From Pirellulales bacterium (GTDB taxonomy: Bacteria; Planctomycetota; Planctomycetia; Pirellulales; Thermoguttaceae), in NCBI GenBank assembly GCA_030642635.1, contig DAOWNK010000144.1, positions 1 to 8,018 on the forward strand: DNA of 8,018 nt. Reading direction: 5' to 3'. This document shows, in pieces, positions 1-6,948 of the stretch. A program made the translations under genes and the position numbers. Position 1 is the stretch's first letter, and each line of letters begins with the position of its first letter. A model generated the notes under the pieces. It had not been told where the DNA came from. It did not search any database and was given only the letters and a program-made list of their open reading frames with translations.

Positions 1-1131
1 AAACACTGCTTGCCTTTTCGGCAAGCAGTGGCACACCGTGGCGTGGCAGAAAACATCCTTGCCGGTTTGCACATTACACACATGCGATCCCGCCGCGATG
101 GTTTCTCACCGGCCGAAGGGATACTGACAAGCGATGAGGCCGGCAAAAGGCTCGCCGAGCGGTTCGGCCCGGAGCGCACCTTCAGTGCAACCGCATTGGA
201 GCAATACGCATCGTGCCCGTTCCGGTTCTTCATGGAACGTATTCTTCGGCTACAGCCGATAGAGGATATTGCCCTGAAGGTCGATTTCCTCCAGCGCGGC
301 AGGCTTGCACACGAGGTGCTGGCATCGTTCCATCGTCGTGTGAACCAGGAGTTGGGCAGGCCGGCCTCGCCGTCGGAACTGGACGCCGAGCAATTCGACC
401 GGCTGATGGGCGAGGTGCTCGACGAGCGGTTCGGTAACAAACAGACCGGCCCGGTCGAGAGTGCGCTCAGGGAGGTGGACCGCCGGTTGCTGACATGCTG
501 GATGTCCGACTACTGCGATCAGCACAAGGATTACGACAAGCTATGGCAGAAGGAAAATGTACCGCTCCGGCCGGAGTTTTTCGAGGTGTCGTTCGGTCTG
601 CCCGCCGGCGACGAATCGCCGCCGTCTACCGACCGGCCGCTGGAGTTTACCACCGAGGGTCAAACCGTCCGCCTCTCGGGCCGGATCGACCGGATCGACA
701 CCGGCAGTGCGGCCGGCAATGCGGTGTTCAACGTAATCGATTACAAGACCGGCAGGGCACAGCGGGTGACGTTGGAGGGCGTCGCCGCCGGCACGACCTT
801 GCAACTGCCAGTCTACGCCATGGCCGTCGCCGAGTTGCTGCTTAAAGACCGCAATGCCGTTCCGTGGCAGGCCGGCTACTGGTCGGTTAGCGGCAAGGGT
901 TTTTCACCGAGAGCGGTGCTTAAAATGCACAAGTCGGAGGGCGACACGCTGGCGCCGCAACCCGAGTGGGAGGAAATTCGCTCGACGCTGGGCGAGACTA
1001 TCGTGGCGTTGGTCCGCGGTATTCGCGGCGGGCGGTTTCCCGTTTGCAGTGCAGATGAAGATTGCACCGGGTATTGCCCGTTCAGTACCGTCTGTCGGAT
1101 CAACCAGGTGCGTTCATTGGAGAAGATATGA
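1..1131 (+). CDS. addB: AddB-like ATP-dependent nuclease subunit, C-terminal part (5' end outside window)
   Basis: The frame is open from base 1, so this is the last 376 residues of a larger protein; AddB proteins are usually about 1100 residues. Residues below are numbered from base 1. A PD-(D/E)XK nuclease domain is visible: a conserved His (H104, in GRLAHEVL), then GRIDRID with Asp 230, then IDYKTG with Asp 247 and Lys 249. Cysteines at 72, 355, 359 and 365 (plus 349) match the split arrangement that holds a 4Fe-4S cluster in AddB: one Cys before the nuclease core and three after it. Here the trailing spacing is C-x3-C-x5-C, against C-x2-C-x5-C as I recall it for the Bacillus protein. AddB pairs with AddA to unwind and degrade double-strand ends and load RecA. 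The stop overlaps the addA start, which supports the assignment. The Fe-S role and the AddB name come from family knowledge. A generic RecB-family nuclease is the alternative, but it is unlikely next to addA. Confidence 0.88.
   Translation, partial: KHCLPFRQAVAHRGVAENILAGLHITHMRSRRDGFSPAEGILTSDEAGKRLAERFGPERTFSATALEQYASCPFRFFMERILRLQPIEDIALKVDFLQRGRLAHEVLASFHRRVNQELGRPASPSELDAEQFDRLMGEVLDERFGNKQTGPVESALREVDRRLLTCWMSDYCDQHKDYDKLWQKENVPLRPEFFEVSFGLPAGDESPPSTDRPLEFTTEGQTVRLSGRIDRIDTGSAAGNAVFNVIDYKTGRAQRVTLEGVAAGTTLQLPVYAMAVAELLLKDRNAVPWQAGYWSVSGKGFSPRAVLKMHKSEGDTLAPQPEWEEIRSTLGETIVALVRGIRGGRFPVCSADEDCTGYCPFSTVCRINQVRSLEKI
4..30. repeat. Perfect 11-bp inverted repeat inside addB
   Basis: CACTGCTTGCC (4-14) and GGCAAGCAGTG (20-30) are exact reverse complements around a 5-nt TTTTC loop. 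The repeat lies in the open addB frame, where it encodes HCLPFRQAV, and could form a strong hairpin in the mRNA. It may be a small palindromic insertion in a variable part of the protein, or chance. Confidence 0.6.
1119..1131 (+). promoter_or_regulatory. Ribosome binding site and ATGA stop/start overlap, addB-addA
   Basis: GGAG at 1119-1122 lies five bases before the ATG at 1128-1130. That ATG shares bases with the addB stop TGA at 1129-1131. This arrangement decides the addA start over an upstream in-frame alternative at 1062, and it implies translational coupling of the two subunits. Confidence 0.85.
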
Positions 1132-4100
1132 CAGTATTAACCGATCAACAACGTCGAGCAATCACCACGCGCGACACGTCCGTTGCACTTTCGGCCGGCG
1201 CCGGGTGCGGCAAGACGTTCGTGTTGACCGAGCGGTTCCTTGCGCAGCTTGCCCCCGACTCCTTCGGGCGAACACGGCTGGGCCAGGTAGTGGCGATCAC
1301 GTTCACCGAGCGTGCCGCACGGGAGATGCGCGATCGGATTCGTGCGGCCTGCACTGAGCGGTTGCTTGCTTGTCCCGAGGAGCAGGTGAACCATTGGTTG
1401 GAGTTAGTTCGTGAGATCGACTCTGCACGGATCAGCACGATCCATTCGTTTTGCGGCTCGCTGCTTCGTGCCCATGCCGTCGATGCCGGGCTGGACCCGC
1501 AGTTCCGCGTGCTCGATCAGGCCCAGGCCGGTACGCTGCTGAGCGAGTTGCTCGACCGGCAGCTACGCCGCCGTTTGACCGAACAGGACAATGCGGTAAT
1601 CGAGTTGATCGTGCAGTTCGGACTGAAAGGTCTTCACGAGAGAATCGCCGTGCTGCTTGGCCGTCGGCAGGAGATCGACTGGGATAAGTGGCTGGCCGAG
1701 GAGCCAGTGGAGTTGGCCGCCCGATGGGAGGAGTGTTTTCGCACCGACGTGCTGCCGAGGATCATGCGGCGGATTGTCGATTCGGAGGCGGCACAAACGC
1801 TGCTTGGTATCTGCCGCGACCGACCGTCAAGTAACTCTGTCATGCTCGATCGGTTCCGGCTATTACTGAATCGATTGCCGAGGTTGGCGGAGAACACCGA
1901 TCCGGCTGCCGATCTTAAAGAAATTCGAGAAGCCGCCATGGTGCAAGGCGGCGGTGGGAAAAAGGCGTGGGCAAGCGATGAGATATATCAACAATTCTTA
2001 AAGTCGGCCAAGGCACTCCGTGACCTGATCGACAAGCAGAAGAAGATGGTCGGCTTCGACGCCGAGCAGGCCGCGCCGTCGGCCGAAGCCGCGTTGCAAC
2101 TGCTGACAGTTACGGCCGAGATTGCCAAGGCGTATGAAGACCAAAAACAGGAACTCGGTGTGCTCGACTTCAACGACCTGCTAATCCGCACACGCGATCT
2201 GCTGGTCGGTCCGAAGCGAGCAGCACTGCGAAGACAACTCGACTCGCAAATCCGCCTACTATTGGTCGACGAGTTCCAGGATACCGACCCGTTGCAGGTC
2301 GAGTTGGTCCGTGCGTTGTGCGACGGCGACGTTACACGTGACAAGCTGTTCTTTGTGGGCGATTACAAGCAGTCGATATACCGGTTCCGCGGCGCCCGGC
2401 CGCAAGTGTTCCGACAACTCCGAGAGCAGGCGCCAGAGCGTGGCCGGCTGCCGCTGACGCTTAACTTTCGCAGCCAGCCGGCGGTGTTGGATTTTGTAAA
2501 CGCACTGTTTTGCGAGGAGTTCGGCCCGGACTACGAGCCTCTGCGTCCGCATCGGCCACAGGTGAGTCCTCAGCCAGCCATAGAGTTCCTTTGGGCAGAA
2601 TCCGACGGAACAGAATCCGACGATTTTGGCAAAACTCAACGGCTGCGGCGGCTGGAGGCCGACCGGATCGCACAACGTATCCGAGTCATGCTCGACTCGG
2701 GCGAGGAATTGGTATGGGACGAGAATGCCGCCGAAGCAGGCAGCCCGGCTGCACGTGCGGTTCGACCAGGCGACGTGGCACTGCTGTTCCGGGCGCTTTC
2801 AAACGTCGAAATCTACGAAGAAGCGCTGCGGCGGTACGGCATCGACTATTACCTGGTCGGCGGCCATGCGTTCTACTCTCAGCAGGAGGTATTCGATCTG
2901 CTGAACCTGCTCCGGGCGATCGACAGCCCGTGCGACCAGATCAGCCTGGCCGGCGTGTTGCGCAGCCCGTTTTTCAACCTGCTCGACGAGACGCTTTTCC
3001 ATCTTGCCGGACACCCGGACGGTTTGTTTGCCGATGAGTTGCCGGCGGAGATTACCGGCCAGCAGCGCAGCCGGGTGGAGTTCGCCGCCGGGGTGCTCCG
3101 CGAGCTTCGGGCGATGAAGGACCGTGTGCCGATCGCACAGCTAATCAACGAGGCGTTGGAACGTACCGGCTACGACGCGATCTTGCCGGCCGAGTTCCTC
3201 GGCGCCCGAAAGCTGGCCAACCTGCAGAAGCTGATCGAGCAGGCCCGCAGCTTCGACCGCTCGGGCATATTCACGCTCTCGGACTTCATCGTACAGCTTT
3301 CGGAGTTTGTCGCCCGGCAGCCGGACGAAGCATTGGCGGCCACACACGGCGAATCGACCGACGTGGTCCGGCTGATGACGATCCACCAGTCGAAGGGCCT
3401 TGAGTTTCCGGTGGTGGTCGTGCCGGACCTTGACCGACGCCGTCGCGGTTCCACCGCTACGGTCGCCTTTACGCTGCAGCTAGGCCCAATGGTAAAACTA
3501 TCTGAATCAAAAAGCGGGCTGGACCTGTACCGACTGGCCGAAAGCGACGAGGAAGACGCCGAATTGGTGCGGCTGCTCTACGTAGCCGTTACCCGAGCTG
3601 CCGATTATCTTGTACTTTCGGCCGGTGTAGACGAGCCTGGCAAAGTCACCGGACCGTGGATGGAACTGCTCGGCCGACGGTTCGACCTGCTCGACGGGAC
3701 TACAAAAGATGCTGCTGTTAGAGCACCCCGACTGCGTCGGGGGGCACAAACTACTGCTAAGCCGCAAGCGGCTCTCCGCCGCGATTTGAAAAAAGTAATC
3801 GAGCAGGCCGGCAAGATGGCTGCCCAAGGCCGGGGCCGCGTACCGAAATACATCGACCCGGCGCCGCGAGACCATGCCGCCCGACGACAATACTCTTTCT
3901 CACGGCTGACCGGCGAGTTTCACGCGGTAGATACCGTGCCGCCGGCCGATCCGCTTGAAGACGGGCCGCCGATACAATCACAGAAGATCGATCCACTAAA
4001 GATGGGCAAGTTGGTTCATGCCGTGCTGGAGGAGATCGACTTCGGCAATCCGGCGGAGATCGCCGAGACGGTCCGCCGCTGTGCCGGGAAGCAACTCATC

Positions 4101-4589
4101 GACGCCGACGGTGATATTCTCGACGAGCCGATCGACATGGTTGAGCGGTTTCTTGCCTCGCCTCGTGCGGCCCCGATTGCAGCCGCCAAGCGGGTGTATC
4201 CGGAATTGGAGTTCCTGCTGGCGTGGCCGCCCGACGACAAGAACCACGACCGCCATGACCGCGACGGCCGATACATACCAGGCTTCATCGACTGCATCTA
4301 CCAGGATTCCGACGGCCGGTGGCGCCTGGTCGACTACAAAACCAACCGGGTGGACGAGGGCAACGTCGCATCGGTGGCGAAGGGATACGAGATGCAAATG
4401 CTCCTGTATGCCCTGGCGACCGAGCGGATACTCGGCCGGGGTCCGGTCGAGTTGGCATTGCATTTTCTACGCGGCGGGCTGGAGTATACTTTCCCATGGG
4501 ACGACGACTCGCGACGGCGTGTGATCGAAACGGTCGACCGTGCGATCAACACCGCCGCTTGCGGCTTAGCAAAAGAGTCGATACAGTGA
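1128..4589 (+). CDS. addA: AddA-like helicase-nuclease subunit (UvrD-family helicase with C-terminal RecB-type nuclease)
   Basis: The product is 1153 residues, close to the usual AddA length of about 1200. Superfamily 1A helicase motifs appear in order: Walker A AGAGCGKT (Lys 29), motif Ia region ITFTERAAREM, Walker B LLLVDEFQDTD (Asp 381, Glu 382), GDYKQSIYRFRGA (Gln 415), LTLNFRS, TIHQSKGLEFPVV (His 753 to Gly 757) and LLYVAVTRA (Arg 823). After a linker comes a nuclease domain: GKLVHAVLEE (His 964), GFIDCIY (Asp 1055) and RLVDYKTN (Asp 1069, Lys 1071). The protein should be the 3'-5' translocating motor and one of the two nucleases of AddAB, which processes broken DNA ends for homologous recombination. 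The start at 1128 is chosen from the ATGA overlap and the preceding GGAG. The Walker A loop has Cys where Thr or Ser is common, which should not prevent ATP binding. The linker near residues 864-884 is encoded by palindromic DNA (see separate entry). RecB is the alternative name, but no RecC or RecD is visible and the AddB partner is adjacent. Confidence 0.94.
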   Translation: MTVLTDQQRRAITTRDTSVALSAGAGCGKTFVLTERFLAQLAPDSFGRTRLGQVVAITFTERAAREMRDRIRAACTERLLACPEEQVNHWLELVREIDSARISTIHSFCGSLLRAHAVDAGLDPQFRVLDQAQAGTLLSELLDRQLRRRLTEQDNAVIELIVQFGLKGLHERIAVLLGRRQEIDWDKWLAEEPVELAARWEECFRTDVLPRIMRRIVDSEAAQTLLGICRDRPSSNSVMLDRFRLLLNRLPRLAENTDPAADLKEIREAAMVQGGGGKKAWASDEIYQQFLKSAKALRDLIDKQKKMVGFDAEQAAPSAEAALQLLTVTAEIAKAYEDQKQELGVLDFNDLLIRTRDLLVGPKRAALRRQLDSQIRLLLVDEFQDTDPLQVELVRALCDGDVTRDKLFFVGDYKQSIYRFRGARPQVFRQLREQAPERGRLPLTLNFRSQPAVLDFVNALFCEEFGPDYEPLRPHRPQVSPQPAIEFLWAESDGTESDDFGKTQRLRRLEADRIAQRIRVMLDSGEELVWDENAAEAGSPAARAVRPGDVALLFRALSNVEIYEEALRRYGIDYYLVGGHAFYSQQEVFDLLNLLRAIDSPCDQISLAGVLRSPFFNLLDETLFHLAGHPDGLFADELPAEITGQQRSRVEFAAGVLRELRAMKDRVPIAQLINEALERTGYDAILPAEFLGARKLANLQKLIEQARSFDRSGIFTLSDFIVQLSEFVARQPDEALAATHGESTDVVRLMTIHQSKGLEFPVVVVPDLDRRRRGSTATVAFTLQLGPMVKLSESKSGLDLYRLAESDEEDAELVRLLYVAVTRAADYLVLSAGVDEPGKVTGPWMELLGRRFDLLDGTTKDAAVRAPRLRRGAQTTAKPQAALRRDLKKVIEQAGKMAAQGRGRVPKYIDPAPRDHAARRQYSFSRLTGEFHAVDTVPPADPLEDGPPIQSQKIDPLKMGKLVHAVLEEIDFGNPAEIAETVRRCAGKQLIDADGDILDEPIDMVERFLASPRAAPIAAAKRVYPELEFLLAWPPDDKNHDRHDRDGRYIPGFIDCIYQDSDGRWRLVDYKTNRVDEGNVASVAKGYEMQMLLYALATERILGRGPVELALHFLRGGLEYTFPWDDDSRRRVIETVDRAINTAACGLAKESIQ
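3726..3773. repeat. Two REP-like palindromes inside the addA linker
   Basis: The first palindrome is CCCCGAC-TGC-GTCGGGG (3726-3742), a 7-bp stem with a 3-nt loop. The second is AGCCGC-AA-GCGGCT (3760-3773), a 6-bp stem. Both are read through in the addA frame, between helicase motif VI and the nuclease domain, where AddA sequences vary most. The 17 bases at 3756-3772 recur exactly, inverted, at 4554-4570. The pair looks like small palindromic insertions tolerated in a flexible linker; this is inference. Confidence 0.55.
4554..4570. repeat. Second, inverted copy of a 17-bp palindromic repeat at the addA 3' end
   Basis: GCCGCTTGCGGCTTAGC is the exact reverse complement of bases 3756-3772. It contains a GCCGC-TT-GCGGC palindrome and encodes residues close to the addA C-terminus. 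Two exact 17-bp copies within 800 bases are unlikely by chance and suggest a dispersed element family. Confidence 0.6.
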
Positions 4590-4590
4590 C

Positions 4591-4618
4591 ACCAACCGTT
4601 TAGCACCAACTGTTTAGC
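4591..4618 (+). repeat. Tandem 14-bp direct repeat after addA
   Basis: ACCAACCGTTTAGC (4591-4604) is followed directly by ACCAACTGTTTAGC (4605-4618), with one C/T difference. The pair fills the gap between the addA stop (4587-4589) and the hairpin before cca. It could be a binding site or a slippage duplication; its function is unknown. Confidence 0.65.
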
Positions 4619-4637
4619 AGCCGCCGGTACGGCGGCT
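4619..4637 (+). other. GC-rich hairpin immediately before the cca start
   Basis: AGCCGCCG (4619-4626) pairs with CGGCGGCT (4630-4637) around a GTA loop. It is followed only by TTG, so it lacks a real U-tract. It ends five bases before the cca ATG and occupies the position where a ribosome binding site would be. It may be a weak terminator or processing hairpin for the addA transcript, or may influence cca translation. Confidence 0.6.
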
Positions 4638-4642
4638 TTGTG

Positions 4643-5863
4643 ATGTTGATACCCGAAAACCAACGCGAACTTGCCGTCGAGGTCGTCGAAAAACTACGCA
4701 CGGCTGGGTTCGAGGCGTACTGGGCCGGCGGCTGTGTGCGCGACCGATTGCTCGGCCGGGCGCCGAAGGATTACGACGTGGCCACAGGCGCCGTACCGGA
4801 TGAAATTCGCCGGCTGTTCGGCCGGCGGCGCACTTTGGCCATCGGTGCGGCGTTTGGTGTTATCCACGTGCTGGGTCCGAAGGGAGCCGGTCAGGTCGAG
4901 GTCGCCACATTCCGCCGCGACGCCGCATACAGCGACGGCCGACATCCAGATAGCGTTACGTTCAGTTCCGCCAAGGAAGACGCCGCACGCCGCGACTTCA
5001 CCATAAACGGCCTGTTCTACGACCCGATTGCCGACGAGGTGATCGACTTTGTCGGCGGGCGCGATGATCTTCAGCGCGGCATACTCCGGGCGATCGGCCG
5101 GCCGTGCGAACGATTCGCCGAGGACAAGTTGCGGCTACTCCGTGCGGTGCGATTCGCGGCAACGCTGGGGTTCTCTATCGAGGCCGAAACGCTTGAGGCA
5201 GTGCGCAAAATGGCCGCCGAGATCACGGTCGTCAGCCCGGAGCGGATCGCCATGGAGATGCGCGAGATGCTGGCCTCTTCGGCCAGGGCTGAAGCGGTGC
5301 GGCTGCTTGTTGATACAGGTCTGGCCGACGCGGTCCTGCCTGAGCTGACCACGGGCGAGCCGATCGAGCCGATCCTGGCAGTGATAAATCGGCTCGATAG
5401 GCCGGGGTTTCCGTTGGCGCTTGCCTCGATGCTCTACGGCCTGGTCGATACGGCCGCCGCAAGACGGGCCTGCAACCGGTGGCGATTGTCGAACAAGGAA
5501 GCAGATCGGGTTGGTTGGCTCATAGGGCACTTCGACGCCCTGGACGACGCACGGTCGATGCGGTGGTCCGCCTTGCAGCCGATCGTGGTCGCTGAGGGGA
5601 TCGAGGACCTGTTGGCGCTTAGGGAGGCGGCATTGCCCGGCTGCCCGGAGGCGGCGTATTGCAGATCGCTGCTCGAGCGACCGCCGGAGAAACTCAGCCC
5701 GCCGCCGCTGCTGACCGGCGACGACCTGCACGAAATCGGCGTGCCGCAGGGGCCTAAGTACCGATTGTTGCTGGATCGCGTCCGAGCCGCACAGTTGGAC
5801 GAAGAGATTCATACACGCGACGAGGCACTGGAACTTGTCGATCGATTGATGAAAGAAACTTAA
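4643..5863 (+). CDS. cca: tRNA nucleotidyltransferase (CCA-adding enzyme / poly(A) polymerase family, class II)
   Basis: The 406-residue product belongs to the class II nucleotidyltransferase family, which adds or repairs CCA at tRNA 3' ends from CTP and ATP. Residues are numbered from the ATG at 4643; GTG at 4640, one codon earlier, is an alternative. Visible motifs are GGCVRDRLLGR (29-39) with the metal-binding Asp pair in KDYD (43, 45), RRDFTINGLFYD (116-127), and EDKLRLLRAVRF (160-171), which contains the EDxxR nucleotide-selecting template. The C-terminal half is the helical tRNA-binding region, with no HD phosphohydrolase domain seen. Length fits the family. No Shine-Dalgarno sequence is visible because a hairpin fills the region before the start. 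It follows addA by 53 bases and may be co-transcribed. Family members that add only A, only CC, or poly(A) cannot be separated from full CCA-adding enzymes by these motifs alone. Confidence 0.92.
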   Translation: MLIPENQRELAVEVVEKLRTAGFEAYWAGGCVRDRLLGRAPKDYDVATGAVPDEIRRLFGRRRTLAIGAAFGVIHVLGPKGAGQVEVATFRRDAAYSDGRHPDSVTFSSAKEDAARRDFTINGLFYDPIADEVIDFVGGRDDLQRGILRAIGRPCERFAEDKLRLLRAVRFAATLGFSIEAETLEAVRKMAAEITVVSPERIAMEMREMLASSARAEAVRLLVDTGLADAVLPELTTGEPIEPILAVINRLDRPGFPLALASMLYGLVDTAAARRACNRWRLSNKEADRVGWLIGHFDALDDARSMRWSALQPIVVAEGIEDLLALREAALPGCPEAAYCRSLLERPPEKLSPPPLLTGDDLHEIGVPQGPKYRLLLDRVRAAQLDEEIHTRDEALELVDRLMKET

Positions 5864-5879
5864 AACAATCACACAAAGC

Positions 5880-5896
5880 CGCGACCGGTGGTCGCG
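5880..5896 (+). other. Short GC-rich hairpin between cca and the coiled-coil gene
   Basis: CGCGACC (5880-5886) pairs with GGTCGCG (5890-5896) around GGT. There is no U-tract after it. Like the hairpin before cca, it carries CCGGT at the apex and lies shortly before the next start codon (15 bases). It may belong to a REP-like family or act as a stability or processing element. Confidence 0.5.
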
Positions 5897-5911
5897 CCAA
5901 TACTATCAATC

Positions 5912-6082
5912 ATGGACAAAAAGACTAAAAAGAAAATCCAAACGCTCAACCAGCGTATCCAAAAACTCCGCGGCCAGTGGGCCGGGGCGAGGCAACAAAT
6001 GGACGACCCCGGCGAGTTGAAAGGCCTGGAAGATCAACTCGCAAAGGCCGAAGCGGAGTTGGCGAAGTTGAAGGACGGTTAG
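5912..6082 (+). CDS. Small lysine-rich coiled-coil protein of unknown function
   Basis: The 56-residue product starts MDKKTKKKIQTLNQRIQKLR and ends AEAELAKLKDG. It is almost entirely charged and helical. Hydrophobic positions spaced in heptads (I, L, I, L, then L, L, L, A, L) flank a short break near QMDDPGEL, so a two-helix hairpin or a parallel coiled coil is likely. There is no signal peptide or membrane segment. A GTG at 5888 in the same frame would add eight residues, but it lies inside the hairpin, so the ATG is preferred. Codon choice matches the genes before it, and the length and composition are unlike a random frame. I have the impression that similar small proteins occur in Planctomycetota, but that is unchecked. 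No function is assigned; a nucleic-acid or ribosome-associated role is only a guess from the basic N-terminus. Confidence 0.72.
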   Translation: MDKKTKKKIQTLNQRIQKLRGQWAGARQQMDDPGELKGLEDQLAKAEAELAKLKDG

Positions 6083-6091
6083 CGTTACTCC

Positions 6092-6149
6092 GTAGGGTGC
6101 GTGCAACGCACCACAACATGCCGGGGTTGGTGCGTTGCACGCACCCTAC
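6092..6149. repeat. Perfect 22-bp inverted repeat, REP-pair (BIME-like) and possible two-way terminator
   Basis: The arm at 6092-6113 is the exact reverse complement of 6128-6149, around a 14-nt centre. Each arm is itself palindromic (GTGCGT-GCA-ACGCAC in the left arm) and begins, reading inward, with GTAG. In known REP elements a GTAG or GGAG tetranucleotide before a hairpin is the mark read by the RAYT (TnpA-REP) enzyme, and inverted pairs form BIMEs. The element lies exactly between the ends of two convergent genes (6082 and 6153), where its long stem could stop transcription from both sides. Neither arm has a run of T after it, so intrinsic termination is uncertain. No RAYT gene is present in the window. 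Confidence 0.8.
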
Positions 6150-6152
6150 ATG

Positions 6153-6890
6153 TCACGTCAGAAGACCACCGACCATGTCGTATCCGATCATAAAGATAGC
6201 AACATCGACCAGCAAGTGGCTGAGCCACGGCCCGAGCAACGAGTTGCTGCGTTGGTAGATCAACGCCCAAGCAGCACCGCCGACGGCTATCGCCAGTGAG
6301 AACAATATCGTCATCCACGAAAACCACCCGAAATAAATTCCCAACACAATCGTGTGATGGGCTGCGAAGGCAAGACTCGATACAACCACAGCAGCCCAAA
6401 ATGGAACCATCCGCTGCAACCGGCCGAAGATGAACCAGCGGTAGTAATACTCCTCAAGGAACGAATGTCCCAGCGAGTAGAAGATCGCCATGGCGACGTA
6501 CTTCGTCGGGCAGTCGATGCCGAAACCGGATATCTTTCGATAGACAGGCTGGCCGGTCTGATTGAACCATCCGCCCGGTTTAAGCCACTGCTCGTACGTC
6601 AGCCACATAAACACGCATACCAGCACACCGAATCCGATCCCAAGCGCCACGCCTGCGAAATCCGGCCGACGCAGTTGCAGCCGTTCTCGACGGACTGCCA
6701 GGACCCAGACGATCGGGAAACCGAACTGCAACAGCTTGCCGGCCGCAAAGACGCACTGTTGCACGGTCTCGGCCGCGCCTTGCAGCACGACGAAATACAG
6801 CCACGTGGTCAGCGTCGGCAGCACCATTGCCGCCAATACGGCCCAGGCATCGGCCCGGCGGGAGATCGACGTTTTGGTATCGTTCGTCAT
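6153..6890 (-). CDS. CPBP-family (CAAX protease / bacteriocin-processing type) intramembrane metalloprotease
   Basis: The 245-residue product is strongly hydrophobic, with about six to eight candidate membrane helices (near residues 15-35, 48-66, 78-98, 130-144, 163-177, 194-212 and 222-238). It carries the three family motifs: EEYYYR (Glu 146, Glu 147, Arg 151), FAAHH (Phe 175, His 179) and HLLVD (His 225, Asp 229). These are the metal-binding and catalytic residues of the Rce1-like glutamic protease fold, so the enzyme should be active in the cytoplasmic membrane. Bacterial members have varied roles (bacteriocin immunity, peptide processing, protein sorting), and neighbours here do not indicate a substrate. 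It is transcribed towards the cca operon and ends three bases after the large inverted repeat. No Shine-Dalgarno sequence is visible just before the ATG; a GAGG lies 12 bases upstream, too far to be convincing. The only upstream gene-free sequence is repeat-rich DNA. Confidence 0.9.
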   Translation of the reverse strand: MTNDTKTSISRRADAWAVLAAMVLPTLTTWLYFVVLQGAAETVQQCVFAAGKLLQFGFPIVWVLAVRRERLQLRRPDFAGVALGIGFGVLVCVFMWLTYEQWLKPGGWFNQTGQPVYRKISGFGIDCPTKYVAMAIFYSLGHSFLEEYYYRWFIFGRLQRMVPFWAAVVVSSLAFAAHHTIVLGIYFGWFSWMTILFSLAIAVGGAAWALIYQRSNSLLGPWLSHLLVDVAIFMIGYDMVGGLLT

Positions 6891-6948
6891 GGGAGCAGCA
6901 TACCTCTAAGATATCAGGGCGAGAACCGGGCCGAGATATAACGGGGGA

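Noticed and set aside
3996..4463. 155-residue minus-strand open frame opposite the AddA nuclease domain
   Set aside because: It lies opposite conserved nuclease motifs and shows no motif of its own.
5135..5872. 245-residue minus-strand open frame opposite cca
   Set aside because: It is antisense to a gene with all family motifs, and its Arg-, Gln- and His-rich composition is typical of a shadow frame in GC-rich coding DNA.
1..6082. AddAB plus neighbours as a new defence system
   Set aside because: AddAB is standard recombination machinery and cca is housekeeping; nothing in the neighbourhood points to a dedicated defence role.
6153..6890. Bacteriocin immunity assignment for the CPBP protease
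   Set aside because: No bacteriocin precursor, transporter or regulator is adjacent, so only the family-level call is supported.
6354..6941. 195-residue plus-strand open frame opposite the membrane protease
   Set aside because: The minus strand carries intact CPBP motifs and membrane helices; the plus frame is low-quality and ends in repeat DNA.
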